Assembly: GCF_947498015.1 (NCBI RefSeq)
Contig: NZ_CANMIR010000007.1
Location: forward strand, 1-64,000
Direction of reading: 5' to 3'
From: an uncultured Neptuniibacter sp.
GTDB lineage: Bacteria; Pseudomonadota; Gammaproteobacteria; Pseudomonadales; Balneatricaceae
DNA: 64,000 nt
Position 1 is the stretch's first letter, and each line of letters begins with the position of its first letter. The position numbers and the translations under genes are program-made. This document shows positions 46,963 to 55,019 of the stretch, in pieces. A model generated the notes under the pieces. That model was not told where the DNA came from. It saw only the letters and a program-made list of their open reading frames with translations, and did not search any database.

Positions 46963-48219
46963 TTAACGATCTTTAGGCAGAAGCTGTTCACCTCTTACCA
47001 GATCAGCCAGAGTTTCACGCTTACGAATCAGATAGTGCTGATTATCATCCACCATAATCTCGGCAGGACGGCCGCGGCTGTTATAGTTCGAGGCCATCAC
47101 GAAACCATAAGCGCCCGCAGAACAAACAGCCAACAGGTCTCCCGGCTCAAGGTTCAGCTCACGATCTTTACCCAAAAAGTCGCCTGTTTCACACACAGGT
47201 CCTACCAGATCCCAGCTTTTAGCTTCACCGGTTTCACGTAGCGTCAGCGGAATAATCTCCTGATATGCGCTATACAGTGAGGGACGGATCAGATCATTCA
47301 TCGCGCCATCAATAATCGCGAAGTTTTTATCGCCCGTGCATTTTAGGAACTCGACCCGAGTCAGCATGACACCGGCATTCGCAGCAATAGAACGCCCTGG
47401 TTCGAAGATCAGTTCAAGATCCCGACCCTCAACTTTTTTCAGGACTTCAGAAATATACTCCTGAGGCGTTGGAGGTGTTTCATCGGTATAACAAACACCC
47501 AGGCCACCACCCAGATCAAGATGTTTAATGGTTATACTTTGCTCTGCCAGTTTATCCACCAGCACCAACACGCGATCCAACGCATCCAGGAACGGCGCGA
47601 CCTCTGTCAGTTGACTGCCGATATGGCAATCCATCCCGACCACATCAACGTTCGACATCTCGGAGGCACGCGTATAGATACGTACCGCATCATCGATGTC
47701 GATACCAAACTTATTCTCTTTAAGGCCTGTAGATATATAGGGATGTGTGCCCGCATCGACATCCGGATTCACTCGGAAAGATATCGCAGCAACTTTACCT
47801 TCAGTTGCTGCGACCTCATTCACCCGCTCCAATTCAGATTCGGATTCAATATTAAAACAGCGAATCCCAGCATCCAGCGCCTGCTTGATCTCGTAAGGCT
47901 GTTTGCCAACGCCAGAAAAAACCACTTTGGCGGCATCGCCTCCGGCTCTCAGTACTCGTTCCAGTTCACCGGCTGACACAATATCGAAACCCGCACCCAG
48001 TCGTGCCAGCACATTTAATACAGCCAGATTTGAATTTGCCTTAACTGCATAACAAACCAGCGCCCGATGACCTTCTAACGCTTCAGCATAAGCCAAGTAG
48101 GCACGTTCAATTGCATCGCGCGAGTAAACATATGCAGGCGTTCCGAACTCTTCGGCAATTTTTGTTAGCGCTACTTCTTCGCAGCACAGCTGCCCATTTC
48201 TATACTCAAATGTATCCAT
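46963..48219 (-). CDS. lysA: Diaminopimelate decarboxylase
   Basis: PLP enzyme of fold type III that makes lysine from meso-diaminopimelate; 418 residues. The PLP Lys is in [13 protein letters not shown], with [32 protein letters not shown] and [14 protein letters not shown]. It lies between lptM and dapF, coupling lysine and wall-precursor steps in one operon. Confidence 0.97.
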   Translation of the reverse strand: MDTFEYRNGQLCCEEVALTKIAEEFGTPAYVYSRDAIERAYLAYAEALEGHRALVCYAVKANSNLAVLNVLARLGAGFDIVSAGELERVLRAGGDAAKVVFSGVGKQPYEIKQALDAGIRCFNIESESELERVNEVAATEGKVAAISFRVNPDVDAGTHPYISTGLKENKFGIDIDDAVRIYTRASEMSNVDVVGMDCHIGSQLTEVAPFLDALDRVLVLVDKLAEQSITIKHLDLGGGLGVCYTDETPPTPQEYISEVLKKVEGRDLELIFEPGRSIAANAGVMLTRVEFLKCTGDKNFAIIDGAMNDLIRPSLYSAYQEIIPLTLRETGEAKSWDLVGPVCETGDFLGKDRELNLEPGDLLAVCSAGAYGFVMASNYNSRGRPAEIMVDDNQHYLIRKRETLADLVRGEQLLPKDR

Positions 48220-48238
48220 TAGATTCTCTTAAACCTGC

Positions 48239-48367
48239 TTACTTCTGCTGCGTCTTTTTCTGATCTTCACTATCAGGCAGATACAAAGGGCCTTTCTGGC
48301 CACAGCCACCCAGCAATACCAAGCTGAACAACATGATTAATCCAATACGTTTTGTCTGTGTTTTCAC
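48239..48367 (-). CDS. lptM: Small lipoprotein LptM (YifL)
   Basis: A 42-residue lipoprotein: basic start MKTQTKR, hydrophobic stretch, lipobox LLGGC (Cys22) and the family mark CGQKGPLYLP followed by a short charged tail. In E. coli LptM binds the LptD-LptE translocon and helps its disulfide maturation, so it belongs to LPS transport. GTG start; GGGG lies about 9 nt before it. It heads the lysA-dapF-xerC operon, as in E. coli where yifL precedes dapF. Confidence 0.88.
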   Translation of the reverse strand: MKTQTKRIGLIMLFSLVLLGGCGQKGPLYLPDSEDQKKTQQK

Positions 48368-48401
48368 AGAGGGAATCCCCTTTAAACGGTCTAATTGTCC
48401 G

Positions 48402-48430
48402 ATTATACCCAGATCCTGCTTATTTCATAA
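48402..48430 (-). promoter_or_regulatory. Candidate promoter of the lptM-lysA-dapF operon
   Basis: Perfect TATAAT (48402-48407) on the minus strand with a weak TTATGA at 17 bp (48425-48430); about 35 bp to the lptM GTG. Confidence 0.55.
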
Positions 48431-48524
48431 AAGCGTTTTTGAAATCACCTCTAAAAAGTCACAAATAACGGCAATACCAAAGCCAAAGTTAATGATAACC
48501 ATTCTTCGGCTTTCGGCATTTGCT

Positions 48525-48533
48525 TGATATACT
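48525..48533 (+). promoter_or_regulatory. Candidate extended -10 promoter of cyaY
   Basis: TGATATACT (TGN plus TATACT at 48528-48533), about 45 bp before the cyaY ATG. No good -35. Confidence 0.45.
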
Positions 48534-48577
48534 GGCGCTCTGAATTTTGTTTATTGGCTTAAAGGCCGGAGACCTAC

Positions 48578-48910
48578 ATGACTGAGAGTGAATTTAACGA
48601 TCGGGTTGATGCCACACTGGAACAGATTGAAGAGGTTCTGGATGATGCAGAAACCGATATCGATGTACAACTAGGTGGAGGTATCCTGACTATTATCTGT
48701 GAAAACCGCACTCAGTTGATATTTACTCGTCAGGCCCCGGTCAAACAGCTTTGGCTCGCCACCAAAAGCGGTGGATTCCATTTTGATTACGATGCAGACC
48801 AAGAAAGTTGGGTTCGCGACAGCGATGGTAGCAGGCTCGACACTTTCTTTTCTCAGGCTTTTGCAGACCAGGCCGGTGAAACCCTACCCTTCGACCTGAC
48901 AGGAGCCTAA
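48578..48910 (+). CDS. cyaY: Frataxin-like iron-sulfur protein CyaY
   Basis: A 110-residue frataxin: acidic N-terminal helix (ESEFNDRVDATLEQIEEVLDDAETDIDVQ) and the sheet ILTIICENRTQLIFTRQAPVKQLWLATKSGGFHFDY. It binds IscS and iron and tunes Fe-S cluster assembly. Divergent from lptM-dapF, the same as in E. coli. GGAG six nt upstream. gmhA follows after 4 bp and may be co-transcribed. Confidence 0.95.
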   Translation: MTESEFNDRVDATLEQIEEVLDDAETDIDVQLGGGILTIICENRTQLIFTRQAPVKQLWLATKSGGFHFDYDADQESWVRDSDGSRLDTFFSQAFADQAGETLPFDLTGA

Positions 48911-48914
48911 ACAG

Positions 48915-49481
48915 ATGTCATTTTCTGATGCACTACAGCGACACTTTGATACCTTCAACCAACTCGGCCAGCTGGAAACGGAAAGCCGCCTGTTAGCCGA
49001 TCAGATCGATCAATGTTTTCAACAGGGTGGGAAGCTCATTTTTATGGGTAACGGAGGCAGTGCAGCTGACAGCCAGCATCTGGCCGCTGAGTTTGTGGTG
49101 CGCTACAAGGCAGAACGCAGTCCCTTAGCCGCCATTGCTTTGACGGTGGACACTTCCATACTGACCGCTCACAGTAATGACTACAGTTACGATTCTGTTT
49201 TTACTCGCCAGGTTCAGGCATTAGCCAAACCGGAAGATCTCATCATCGGCATCTCAACATCAGGCAACAGCGCCAATGTTATTGATGCGATCGAAGCCGC
49301 AAAAAAAATCGGCTCTACAACCTGGGCCTGGACTGGATCACACGGCGGCAAACTACTGAATATTGCCGATCACCTGATCCGGGTGCCGTCAGATGAAACC
49401 GCACGTATTCAGGAAGCACATATTTTTGTCGGTCACTGGCTATGTGAAGAGATGGATCGCCGTCTCACTGCAACAGCTTAA
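48915..49481 (+). CDS. gmhA: Phosphoheptose isomerase (SIS domain)
   Basis: Converts sedoheptulose 7-phosphate to D-glycero-manno-heptose 7-phosphate, first step to ADP-heptose for the LPS core; 188 residues. MGNGGSAADSQHLAAEFVVRYKAERSPLAAIAL, STSGNSANV and DETARIQEAHIFVGHWLCEEMD are the SIS and active-site blocks. DiaA is a close relative, but these residues favour GmhA. Its stop overlaps the waaA stop by 4 bp. Confidence 0.88.
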   Translation: MSFSDALQRHFDTFNQLGQLETESRLLADQIDQCFQQGGKLIFMGNGGSAADSQHLAAEFVVRYKAERSPLAAIALTVDTSILTAHSNDYSYDSVFTRQVQALAKPEDLIIGISTSGNSANVIDAIEAAKKIGSTTWAWTGSHGGKLLNIADHLIRVPSDETARIQEAHIFVGHWLCEEMDRRLTATA

Positions 49482-50758
49482 TCCGGCAACCGGCAGACCT
49501 TAACAGTCAGGGTGTACAATCGTTCCAGTGCACCCTGATTTTGTTTTACAAAGGCATACCCTTTTTCACCGACGCTCTGCTGCAAAGAGGGTTCCTCAAG
49601 CAACTGCTTTGTCTGCTCTATGAGCATCGTCTGATCATCTACCACCCAAAGCCCTCCAGCCTCCTGCAAGGCATCACATATCAACTGGAAATTGAAAAAA
49701 TAGGGTCCCATCAACACCGGTTTTTTTAGAACAGCAGGCTCCAGTGGATTATGGCCGCCACGTTCGACCAGGCTACCACCGACAAACGCAATATCCGCTG
49801 CAGCAAGCAGTTTCATGAGTTCCCCCATCGTATCCCCCAGATAAACCTGCGTCTGGGATGACGGCTGCTGACCGTGACTACGACGTGCAATTTTCAGCCC
49901 CTCGCTTTTGATCAGTTGCGCTACCGAATCAAATCGCTCAGGATGCCGAGGAACCAGTATCAAAAGCAGACCGGGATAATCATCCAGCAACGCTTTGTAT
50001 AGTGTAAGTAGTACCTGTTCCTCACCTTCATGGGTACTGGCGCCGACCAGAACAGGTCGTTCCTTCCCCCACATATCACGAAGTGCAAGCGCCAGACGCT
50101 CACTCCCCTCAGGCGCTTTCACATCAAATTTAATCGAACCGGTGACATTCATAGCCGACTGGGGCAGTCCCAGATCAAGAAAACGCTGACCATCGGTGCT
50201 GTTCTGTACCGCGATAAGGTCGATCTGCTCCAGCATCTCAGCCGCCATTTTACCGAACCGGGCATAGCCCTTGGCTGAACGCGCTGAAAGCCTGGCATTT
50301 GCAACCAAAATGGGTAGATCCCTCTTGGCACAGGCAGCAACTAAGTTTGGCCATAACTCTGTCTCAACAATAATGGCAGCACGCGGATTGACCTTTTTAA
50401 GAAAACGCCCTAATGCACAGGGAACGTCGTAGGGGCAGTAATAGTGAGTAACGCTCTCACCAAAATTTGCCTGAACCCGCTCAGCCCCCGTCGGTGTCAT
50501 CGTAGTCATCACTATCGGCAGATCTGGATGGCGTGCTTGTATTAGCTTCACTAAAGGTACAATCGCCAGCGTTTCGCCGACTGACACGGCATGGATCCAT
50601 AACGGCTGCTCTGTTTCGGAATGACGTGGAGTAAAGAACCCCAGCCGCTCACGCCAGCGCTTACGATATGCAGGGGCCTTAATCCCCCGCCACCAAAGAA
50701 GCATAAGAATGACAGGCAGGGCCAGATAGAACAGAAAAGTATAGAGTGTTCGGTTCAT
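49478..50758 (-). CDS. waaA: Kdo transferase WaaA (KdtA)
   Basis: GT30 enzyme adding 3-deoxy-D-manno-octulosonate to lipid IVA at the inner membrane; 426 residues. N-terminal hydrophobic anchor (about 7-24), WIHAVSVGETLAIVPLVKLI, TMTPTGAERVQ, the Glu/Asn region VETELWPNLV, and GGSLVERGGHNPLEPAVLKKPVLMGPY are diagnostic. Convergent with gmhA and divergent from the FAD oxidoreductase. Confidence 0.95.
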   Translation of the reverse strand: MNRTLYTFLFYLALPVILMLLWWRGIKAPAYRKRWRERLGFFTPRHSETEQPLWIHAVSVGETLAIVPLVKLIQARHPDLPIVMTTMTPTGAERVQANFGESVTHYYCPYDVPCALGRFLKKVNPRAAIIVETELWPNLVAACAKRDLPILVANARLSARSAKGYARFGKMAAEMLEQIDLIAVQNSTDGQRFLDLGLPQSAMNVTGSIKFDVKAPEGSERLALALRDMWGKERPVLVGASTHEGEEQVLLTLYKALLDDYPGLLLILVPRHPERFDSVAQLIKSEGLKIARRSHGQQPSSQTQVYLGDTMGELMKLLAAADIAFVGGSLVERGGHNPLEPAVLKKPVLMGPYFFNFQLICDALQEAGGLWVVDDQTMLIEQTKQLLEEPSLQQSVGEKGYAFVKQNQGALERLYTLTVKVCRLPD

Positions 50759-50844
50759 GCCAGTTCAGATACTCTCAATCAGTGAAGGTAAGGTGCCAGT
50801 ATAACATGCATCAGTGCACGCTAGCCCCCAACCGCAACGGCGCA

Positions 50845-50858
50845 TATAATGCCCCTCT
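50845..50858 (+). promoter_or_regulatory. -10 element placed for a leaderless transcript
   Basis: TATAAT at 50845-50850 ends only 8 bp before the ATG of the FAD oxidoreductase; transcription would start at or next to the ATG. No ribosome site precedes the ATG. The -35 is poor. Confidence 0.5.
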
Positions 50859-52037
50859 ATGAAAATATTAAAGTGTGACCTGATCATCATCGGCGGGGGC
50901 GTCGCGGGCCTCTGGCTACTGAATCGTGCTGTCCAGAGCGGATATAACGCTATCCTTTTTGAAAAAGATACGCTCGGAGGCGGTCAATCTGTCCGTTCAC
51001 AGGGCATTATCCATGGCGGCACTAAGTATGCACTGAACGGTGTACTGACTCAGGCATCCAACACGATTAAAGAGATGCCTCAGCGCTGGCGGGACTGCCT
51101 GCAGGGTCAAGGAGAGATAGATCTAAGTGATGTAGAGATGCTTTCTGAAGCCCACTACATGTGGTCTAAAGGCTCCCTTGGCTCTAAAATGACCACCTTT
51201 TTTGCCACCAAGGCGTTCCGTGGGCGTGTCGAAGAGGTCTCTGCGGATATGCGTCCGGCAGTTTTTTCCGATAAGCGTTTCAGAGGCTCACTTTACCGCC
51301 TCAACGAGCTGGTTTTAAACGTTCCAACCGTGATTAATGCACTGCGTAAGCCGGTTGACAACAGGATCTACCAAGCCGATATCAGCAGTGCTCAGATATC
51401 CATTGAAGGGGACAGGGTCTCCTCGATTGTTTTTCCAGAGCATGATCTACAGTTAGAGCCGAACTCCCTGGCTCTGACGGCAGGCGAAGGATTTGAGCAG
51501 CTAGCCTCAACACTGGCGCTAAAACAACCAGAGATGCAGCGCCGACCACTCCATATGGTCATGGTCAAACACGCACATAATCTTCCAACATTTGCTCACT
51601 GCATCGGGACTGGCAGCAAGCCGGTAGCAACGATCACGACTCACCCCTGCTCAGATGGAAAACAGGTGTGGTATCTGGGTGGAGATATTGCTGAAACGGG
51701 TATGGATCGTACCCCAGCGGAGCAGATCAGCTTTGCCCAAAAAACACTTGCCGAGCTATTACCTTGGGTAGATCTAAGCCGGGCCCAATGGCAAAGCTTC
51801 CATGTCGATCGGGCAGAACCGAAGCAGTCATCGCTTGTCCGCCCTGATTCTGCTTTTGCACAGAAGAGAGGCAACTGCATCGTAGCCTGGCCGACAAAGT
51901 TAGCACTGTCGCCTGATCTGGCTGATCAAGTGCTCCAACTGTGCACCCAACCTGAAACCGTAACAGACCTCTCTGCACTGTCTGAATTTCCAAGGCCAGA
52001 AACAGCCGTACCGATCTGGGAGAGCGCCTTTTGCTAA
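50859..52037 (+). CDS. FAD-dependent oxidoreductase of unknown substrate
   Basis: A 392-residue DAO-type flavoprotein: the dinucleotide motif IIIGGGVAGLWLLNRAVQSGYNAILFEKD at the N-terminus, then GGGQSVRSQGIIHGGTKYAL that would sit over FAD, as in glycerol-3-phosphate or D-amino acid dehydrogenases. There is no signal peptide or membrane helix. Homologues occur at the same place near waaA in Pseudomonas. It overlaps the aldo-keto reductase by 7 bp, so the two likely work together. Substrate unknown; a sugar alcohol, hydroxy acid or amine is possible. Confidence 0.78.
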   Translation: MKILKCDLIIIGGGVAGLWLLNRAVQSGYNAILFEKDTLGGGQSVRSQGIIHGGTKYALNGVLTQASNTIKEMPQRWRDCLQGQGEIDLSDVEMLSEAHYMWSKGSLGSKMTTFFATKAFRGRVEEVSADMRPAVFSDKRFRGSLYRLNELVLNVPTVINALRKPVDNRIYQADISSAQISIEGDRVSSIVFPEHDLQLEPNSLALTAGEGFEQLASTLALKQPEMQRRPLHMVMVKHAHNLPTFAHCIGTGSKPVATITTHPCSDGKQVWYLGGDIAETGMDRTPAEQISFAQKTLAELLPWVDLSRAQWQSFHVDRAEPKQSSLVRPDSAFAQKRGNCIVAWPTKLALSPDLADQVLQLCTQPETVTDLSALSEFPRPETAVPIWESAFC

Positions 52038-52816
52038 AACGCCACCTTGCAAATACCGACATCTATATTTCGCCGATTGGGCTAGGCACAGTTAAACTCG
52101 GCCGGGATAAAGGGGTGAAATACCCTGAAGAGTTTACTATTCCTAATGATAGCGAGGCGTTGAACCTGCTTGCTCTCGCGCGAGACCTGGGAATAAACCT
52201 GATCGATACAGCACCCGCCTACGGCATCAGTGAACAACGCCTCGGCAAGTTGCTGAAAGGGCAACGTCAGGATTGGGTGATCTGTTCGAAAGTTGGTGAG
52301 GAGTTTAACAATGAGACCGGGGAATCAAGTTTTAACTTTACGCCGGAACATGTGCGCCATAGTGTTGAAAGAAGCCTAAAGAGACTTAACACTGACTATA
52401 TAGATATGATGCTGGTCCACTCCGATGGTAACGATGTAGAGATCATTCAGAAATTTGGAGTTCTTGAAGTACTCAATGACCTCAAGGCAGAGGGGAAAGT
52501 TCGAGCCACCGGCATGTCCACCAAAACAGTTGACGGTGGAATCTTAGCGCTGCAGCACTCTGACTGCGCTATGGTGACCTACAATCTGGCTCATACAGAA
52601 GAGAAGCCGGTTTTGGATTTTGCTGCCAAGCACGGAAAAGGGATTCTCCTAAAGAAAGCGTTAGCATCCGGTCATATCTGCTCAAATCAGGAAACAGATC
52701 CAGTACAAGCCAGTTTTGACTTTATTTTTGCACATCCGGGTGTCACATCTGCCATCATTGGAACGATTAATCCCCTTCACCTTGAAGCAAATGTACTAGC
52801 CGCGAAAATGGGGTGA
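52031..52816 (+). CDS. Aldo/keto reductase
   Basis: A 261-residue AKR TIM barrel. The active-site Asp and Tyr lie in LIDTAPAYGISEQRLGKLL, Lys in WVICSKVGEEF, His in YIDMMLVHSDGND; NADPH residues in the last third. The start is a TTG inside the end of the oxidoreductase gene, pointing to translational coupling. An NADPH reductase paired with a flavin oxidase-type enzyme suggests successive steps or a reversible oxidation of one carbon of a sugar or polyol; this is inference only. Confidence 0.83.
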   Translation: MLKRHLANTDIYISPIGLGTVKLGRDKGVKYPEEFTIPNDSEALNLLALARDLGINLIDTAPAYGISEQRLGKLLKGQRQDWVICSKVGEEFNNETGESSFNFTPEHVRHSVERSLKRLNTDYIDMMLVHSDGNDVEIIQKFGVLEVLNDLKAEGKVRATGMSTKTVDGGILALQHSDCAMVTYNLAHTEEKPVLDFAAKHGKGILLKKALASGHICSNQETDPVQASFDFIFAHPGVTSAIIGTINPLHLEANVLAAKMG

Positions 52817-52858
52817 AGGGCTTTAGATACTATTCAACTAGAGCGAAGTGCCGCAGTA

Positions 52859-53527
52859 ATGAACACTGATAAAATTGTAAAACTTATCCGCTATGTTTCA
52901 GGCATCCCGAAAAGTATCTATGTTAATTTTCGCTTGCTGCCATTTCGTCAGGCTCTACATCTACCTATCCTTGTTTCACGCAAAACAAAACTGAAATCTC
53001 TCTCCGGCCGGGCGCATATCACACAGATTAAAACCGGAATCGTCCGCATCGGCTTTGGTGGTATCGATATGCTGGATTACCGCTATGACAGGCCCGTTTT
53101 GCAGATTAAGGGGGATATACACTTTAAAGGGAAAGCCAAAATCGGAATCGGTGCAAAATTGCTTGTTGATGGGACTCTATACCTCGGTAATAACATAAAC
53201 ATTACCGGTGACGCCCTGCTCATCTGCGCAAAAAAGATATCCATCGGTGATGATGTGATGATTGCATGGAGAAGTACCCTAATGGATACCGATCAACATG
53301 CGATCTTCAATAAAAACAGAGAGCAGATCAATCCTGATCAAGAGATTATTGTGGGCGATAATGTATGGATTGGCTCACAAAGCCTGATTTTAAAAGGCTC
53401 AGACATCAAAGATGGCTGCATAATCGGGGCTAATACGACCATTACTAAATCATTCAATACCGAGAATGCCGTAATCGCCGGAGTGCCCGCAAAAGTATTA
53501 AAAGCCGATGTAACTTGGCAACATTAA
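52859..53527 (+). CDS. Left-handed beta-helix acyltransferase
   Basis: A 222-residue hexapeptide-repeat transferase. The repeats run from about residue 85 to 205 (KGKAKIGIGAKLLVDGTLYLGNN, ISIGDDVMIAW...DTDQHAIF, IIVGDNVWIGSQSLILKGSDIKDGCIIGANTTITKSF), ending in the AGVPAKVLK that marks acetyltransferases of the WbbJ/LacA type, with the likely catalytic His in DTDQHA. Probably acetylates a sugar of the LPS core or another glycan. It is 42 bp after the AKR gene. Lower GC than neighbours. Confidence 0.83.
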   Translation: MNTDKIVKLIRYVSGIPKSIYVNFRLLPFRQALHLPILVSRKTKLKSLSGRAHITQIKTGIVRIGFGGIDMLDYRYDRPVLQIKGDIHFKGKAKIGIGAKLLVDGTLYLGNNINITGDALLICAKKISIGDDVMIAWRSTLMDTDQHAIFNKNREQINPDQEIIVGDNVWIGSQSLILKGSDIKDGCIIGANTTITKSFNTENAVIAGVPAKVLKADVTWQH

Positions 53528-53588
53528 AGCGGGCACAATCCTTATTCACCTGACACCCAATCATCTTAGTCGGCGACTTAAGAAACAC

Positions 53589-55019
53589 TCACTCTTTATC
53601 GCCCTGAATCTTATCAACGATCGCAGTAGTGGAACAATTATCCAGAAAAGAGAGAACCTTCACTTCGCCGCCGTAACTACGCACGAACTCGCCACCAACA
53701 ACGCCATCAATCCCATAGTCTCCCCCTTTCACTAATACATCCGGGCGAACTCTTTCAAGTAACCGTTCAGGGGTGTCCTCCTCAAAATAGAGAACCCAAT
53801 CAACCGCTTCGAGCCCTGATAACACTGCCATACGGCGCTCTACCGGATTAATAGGCCTACCCGGCCCTTTTAAACGGCTCACAGATTGATCACTATTAAT
53901 CGCTAATACCAGTCGATCACCCTGCGCTCTGGCCTGCTCCAGATACCCCACATGGCCAGCATGCAGAATATCAAAACAACCATTGGTAAACACGATCGAT
54001 TCTCCGGCCGCTCGCGCATCAGCCAGCGCTATCAACAACTGATCCTCTGTCACCACCCCACGCTCGGCACCTTGCTCCTTCATCACCTCACGGCGGAGTT
54101 CGGGCGCACTGATAGCCGCTGTGCCCAACTTACCGACGACGATACTCGCAGCTATATTTGAGAGCGCGACAGCATTACTCAGATCTTCACCCGCAGCAAG
54201 AGAGGCCGCTAAGGTTGATATTACGGTGTCGCCTGCACCGGTGACATCAAACACTTCTCGGGCCCTTGCCGGGAAATGTAACTCCTCCTGATCAACCCGA
54301 ATCAGAGTCATCCCCTGCTCACTCCGAGTCACCAGAAGTGCCTCCAACTCGAGCTCTTTTGCCAGTTGCTGCCCTTTTGACACCAACTCCTCTTCGGAAT
54401 TACAAGAGCCAACAATCGCTTCAAATTCTGAAAGATTAGGTGTGAGTAACGTTGCACCTCGGTAACGGCTGAAGTCACTCCCCTTCGGATCGACCATAAC
54501 AGGTACATTTTCAGCCTTCGCTGCTTTGATCAGTTGCTGACAATCCGCAAGGGTTCCTTTCCCATAATCAGAGAGGACGATAACCCCCACATTCTTCAAC
54601 AAGGGTTCTGCCACATCGAAAACACGGTCGCTGTAGCAACTGGAAAATGGCTCTTCAAAATCCAACCTGATCAGCTGCTGATGCCTGCTGATAACACGCA
54701 ACTTAGTAATCGTTGGTTCATTGTCAGCTACAGAGAAAGCGCAGTTAACTCGTGCAGAAGAGAGCTGTTTTTCCAGTGCTTGGCCGGCCTCATCATCACC
54801 CACTAATCCGACCAGCGACACACCTGAACCAAGTGCCGTCACGTTCAAGGCCACATTAGCAGCACCGCCAGGGCGATCCTCACTCTGATCAACCTTAACC
54901 ACAGGAACAGGTGCCTCAGGTGAAATGCGTGATGTTGGTCCATGCCAATATCGATCTAGCATCAAATCACCAATAACAAGAACCTGAGCCTTTTCAAAGC
55001 GTGGCATATGTATCTTCAT
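53589..55019 (-). CDS. hldE: Bifunctional heptose 7-phosphate kinase / heptose 1-phosphate adenylyltransferase
   Basis: A 476-residue fusion: ribokinase-like kinase (residues 1-320; GDLMLDRYWHG, RPGGAANVALN, DVTGAGDTVIS) and a nucleotidyltransferase (about 345-476; FTNGCFDILHAGHVGYLEQA). It carries out two steps from heptose 7-phosphate to ADP-heptose, continuing from gmhA. The ATG overlaps the msbA stop by 4 bp. Confidence 0.97.
   Translation of the reverse strand: MKIHMPRFEKAQVLVIGDLMLDRYWHGPTSRISPEAPVPVVKVDQSEDRPGGAANVALNVTALGSGVSLVGLVGDDEAGQALEKQLSSARVNCAFSVADNEPTITKLRVISRHQQLIRLDFEEPFSSCYSDRVFDVAEPLLKNVGVIVLSDYGKGTLADCQQLIKAAKAENVPVMVDPKGSDFSRYRGATLLTPNLSEFEAIVGSCNSEEELVSKGQQLAKELELEALLVTRSEQGMTLIRVDQEELHFPARAREVFDVTGAGDTVISTLAASLAAGEDLSNAVALSNIAASIVVGKLGTAAISAPELRREVMKEQGAERGVVTEDQLLIALADARAAGESIVFTNGCFDILHAGHVGYLEQARAQGDRLVLAINSDQSVSRLKGPGRPINPVERRMAVLSGLEAVDWVLYFEEDTPERLLERVRPDVLVKGGDYGIDGVVGGEFVRSYGGEVKVLSFLDNCSTTAIVDKIQGDKE

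Noticed and set aside
47521..47976. 151-residue plus-strand frame inside lysA
   Set aside because: Antisense to lysA PLP-domain; no ribosome site or homology-like motif.
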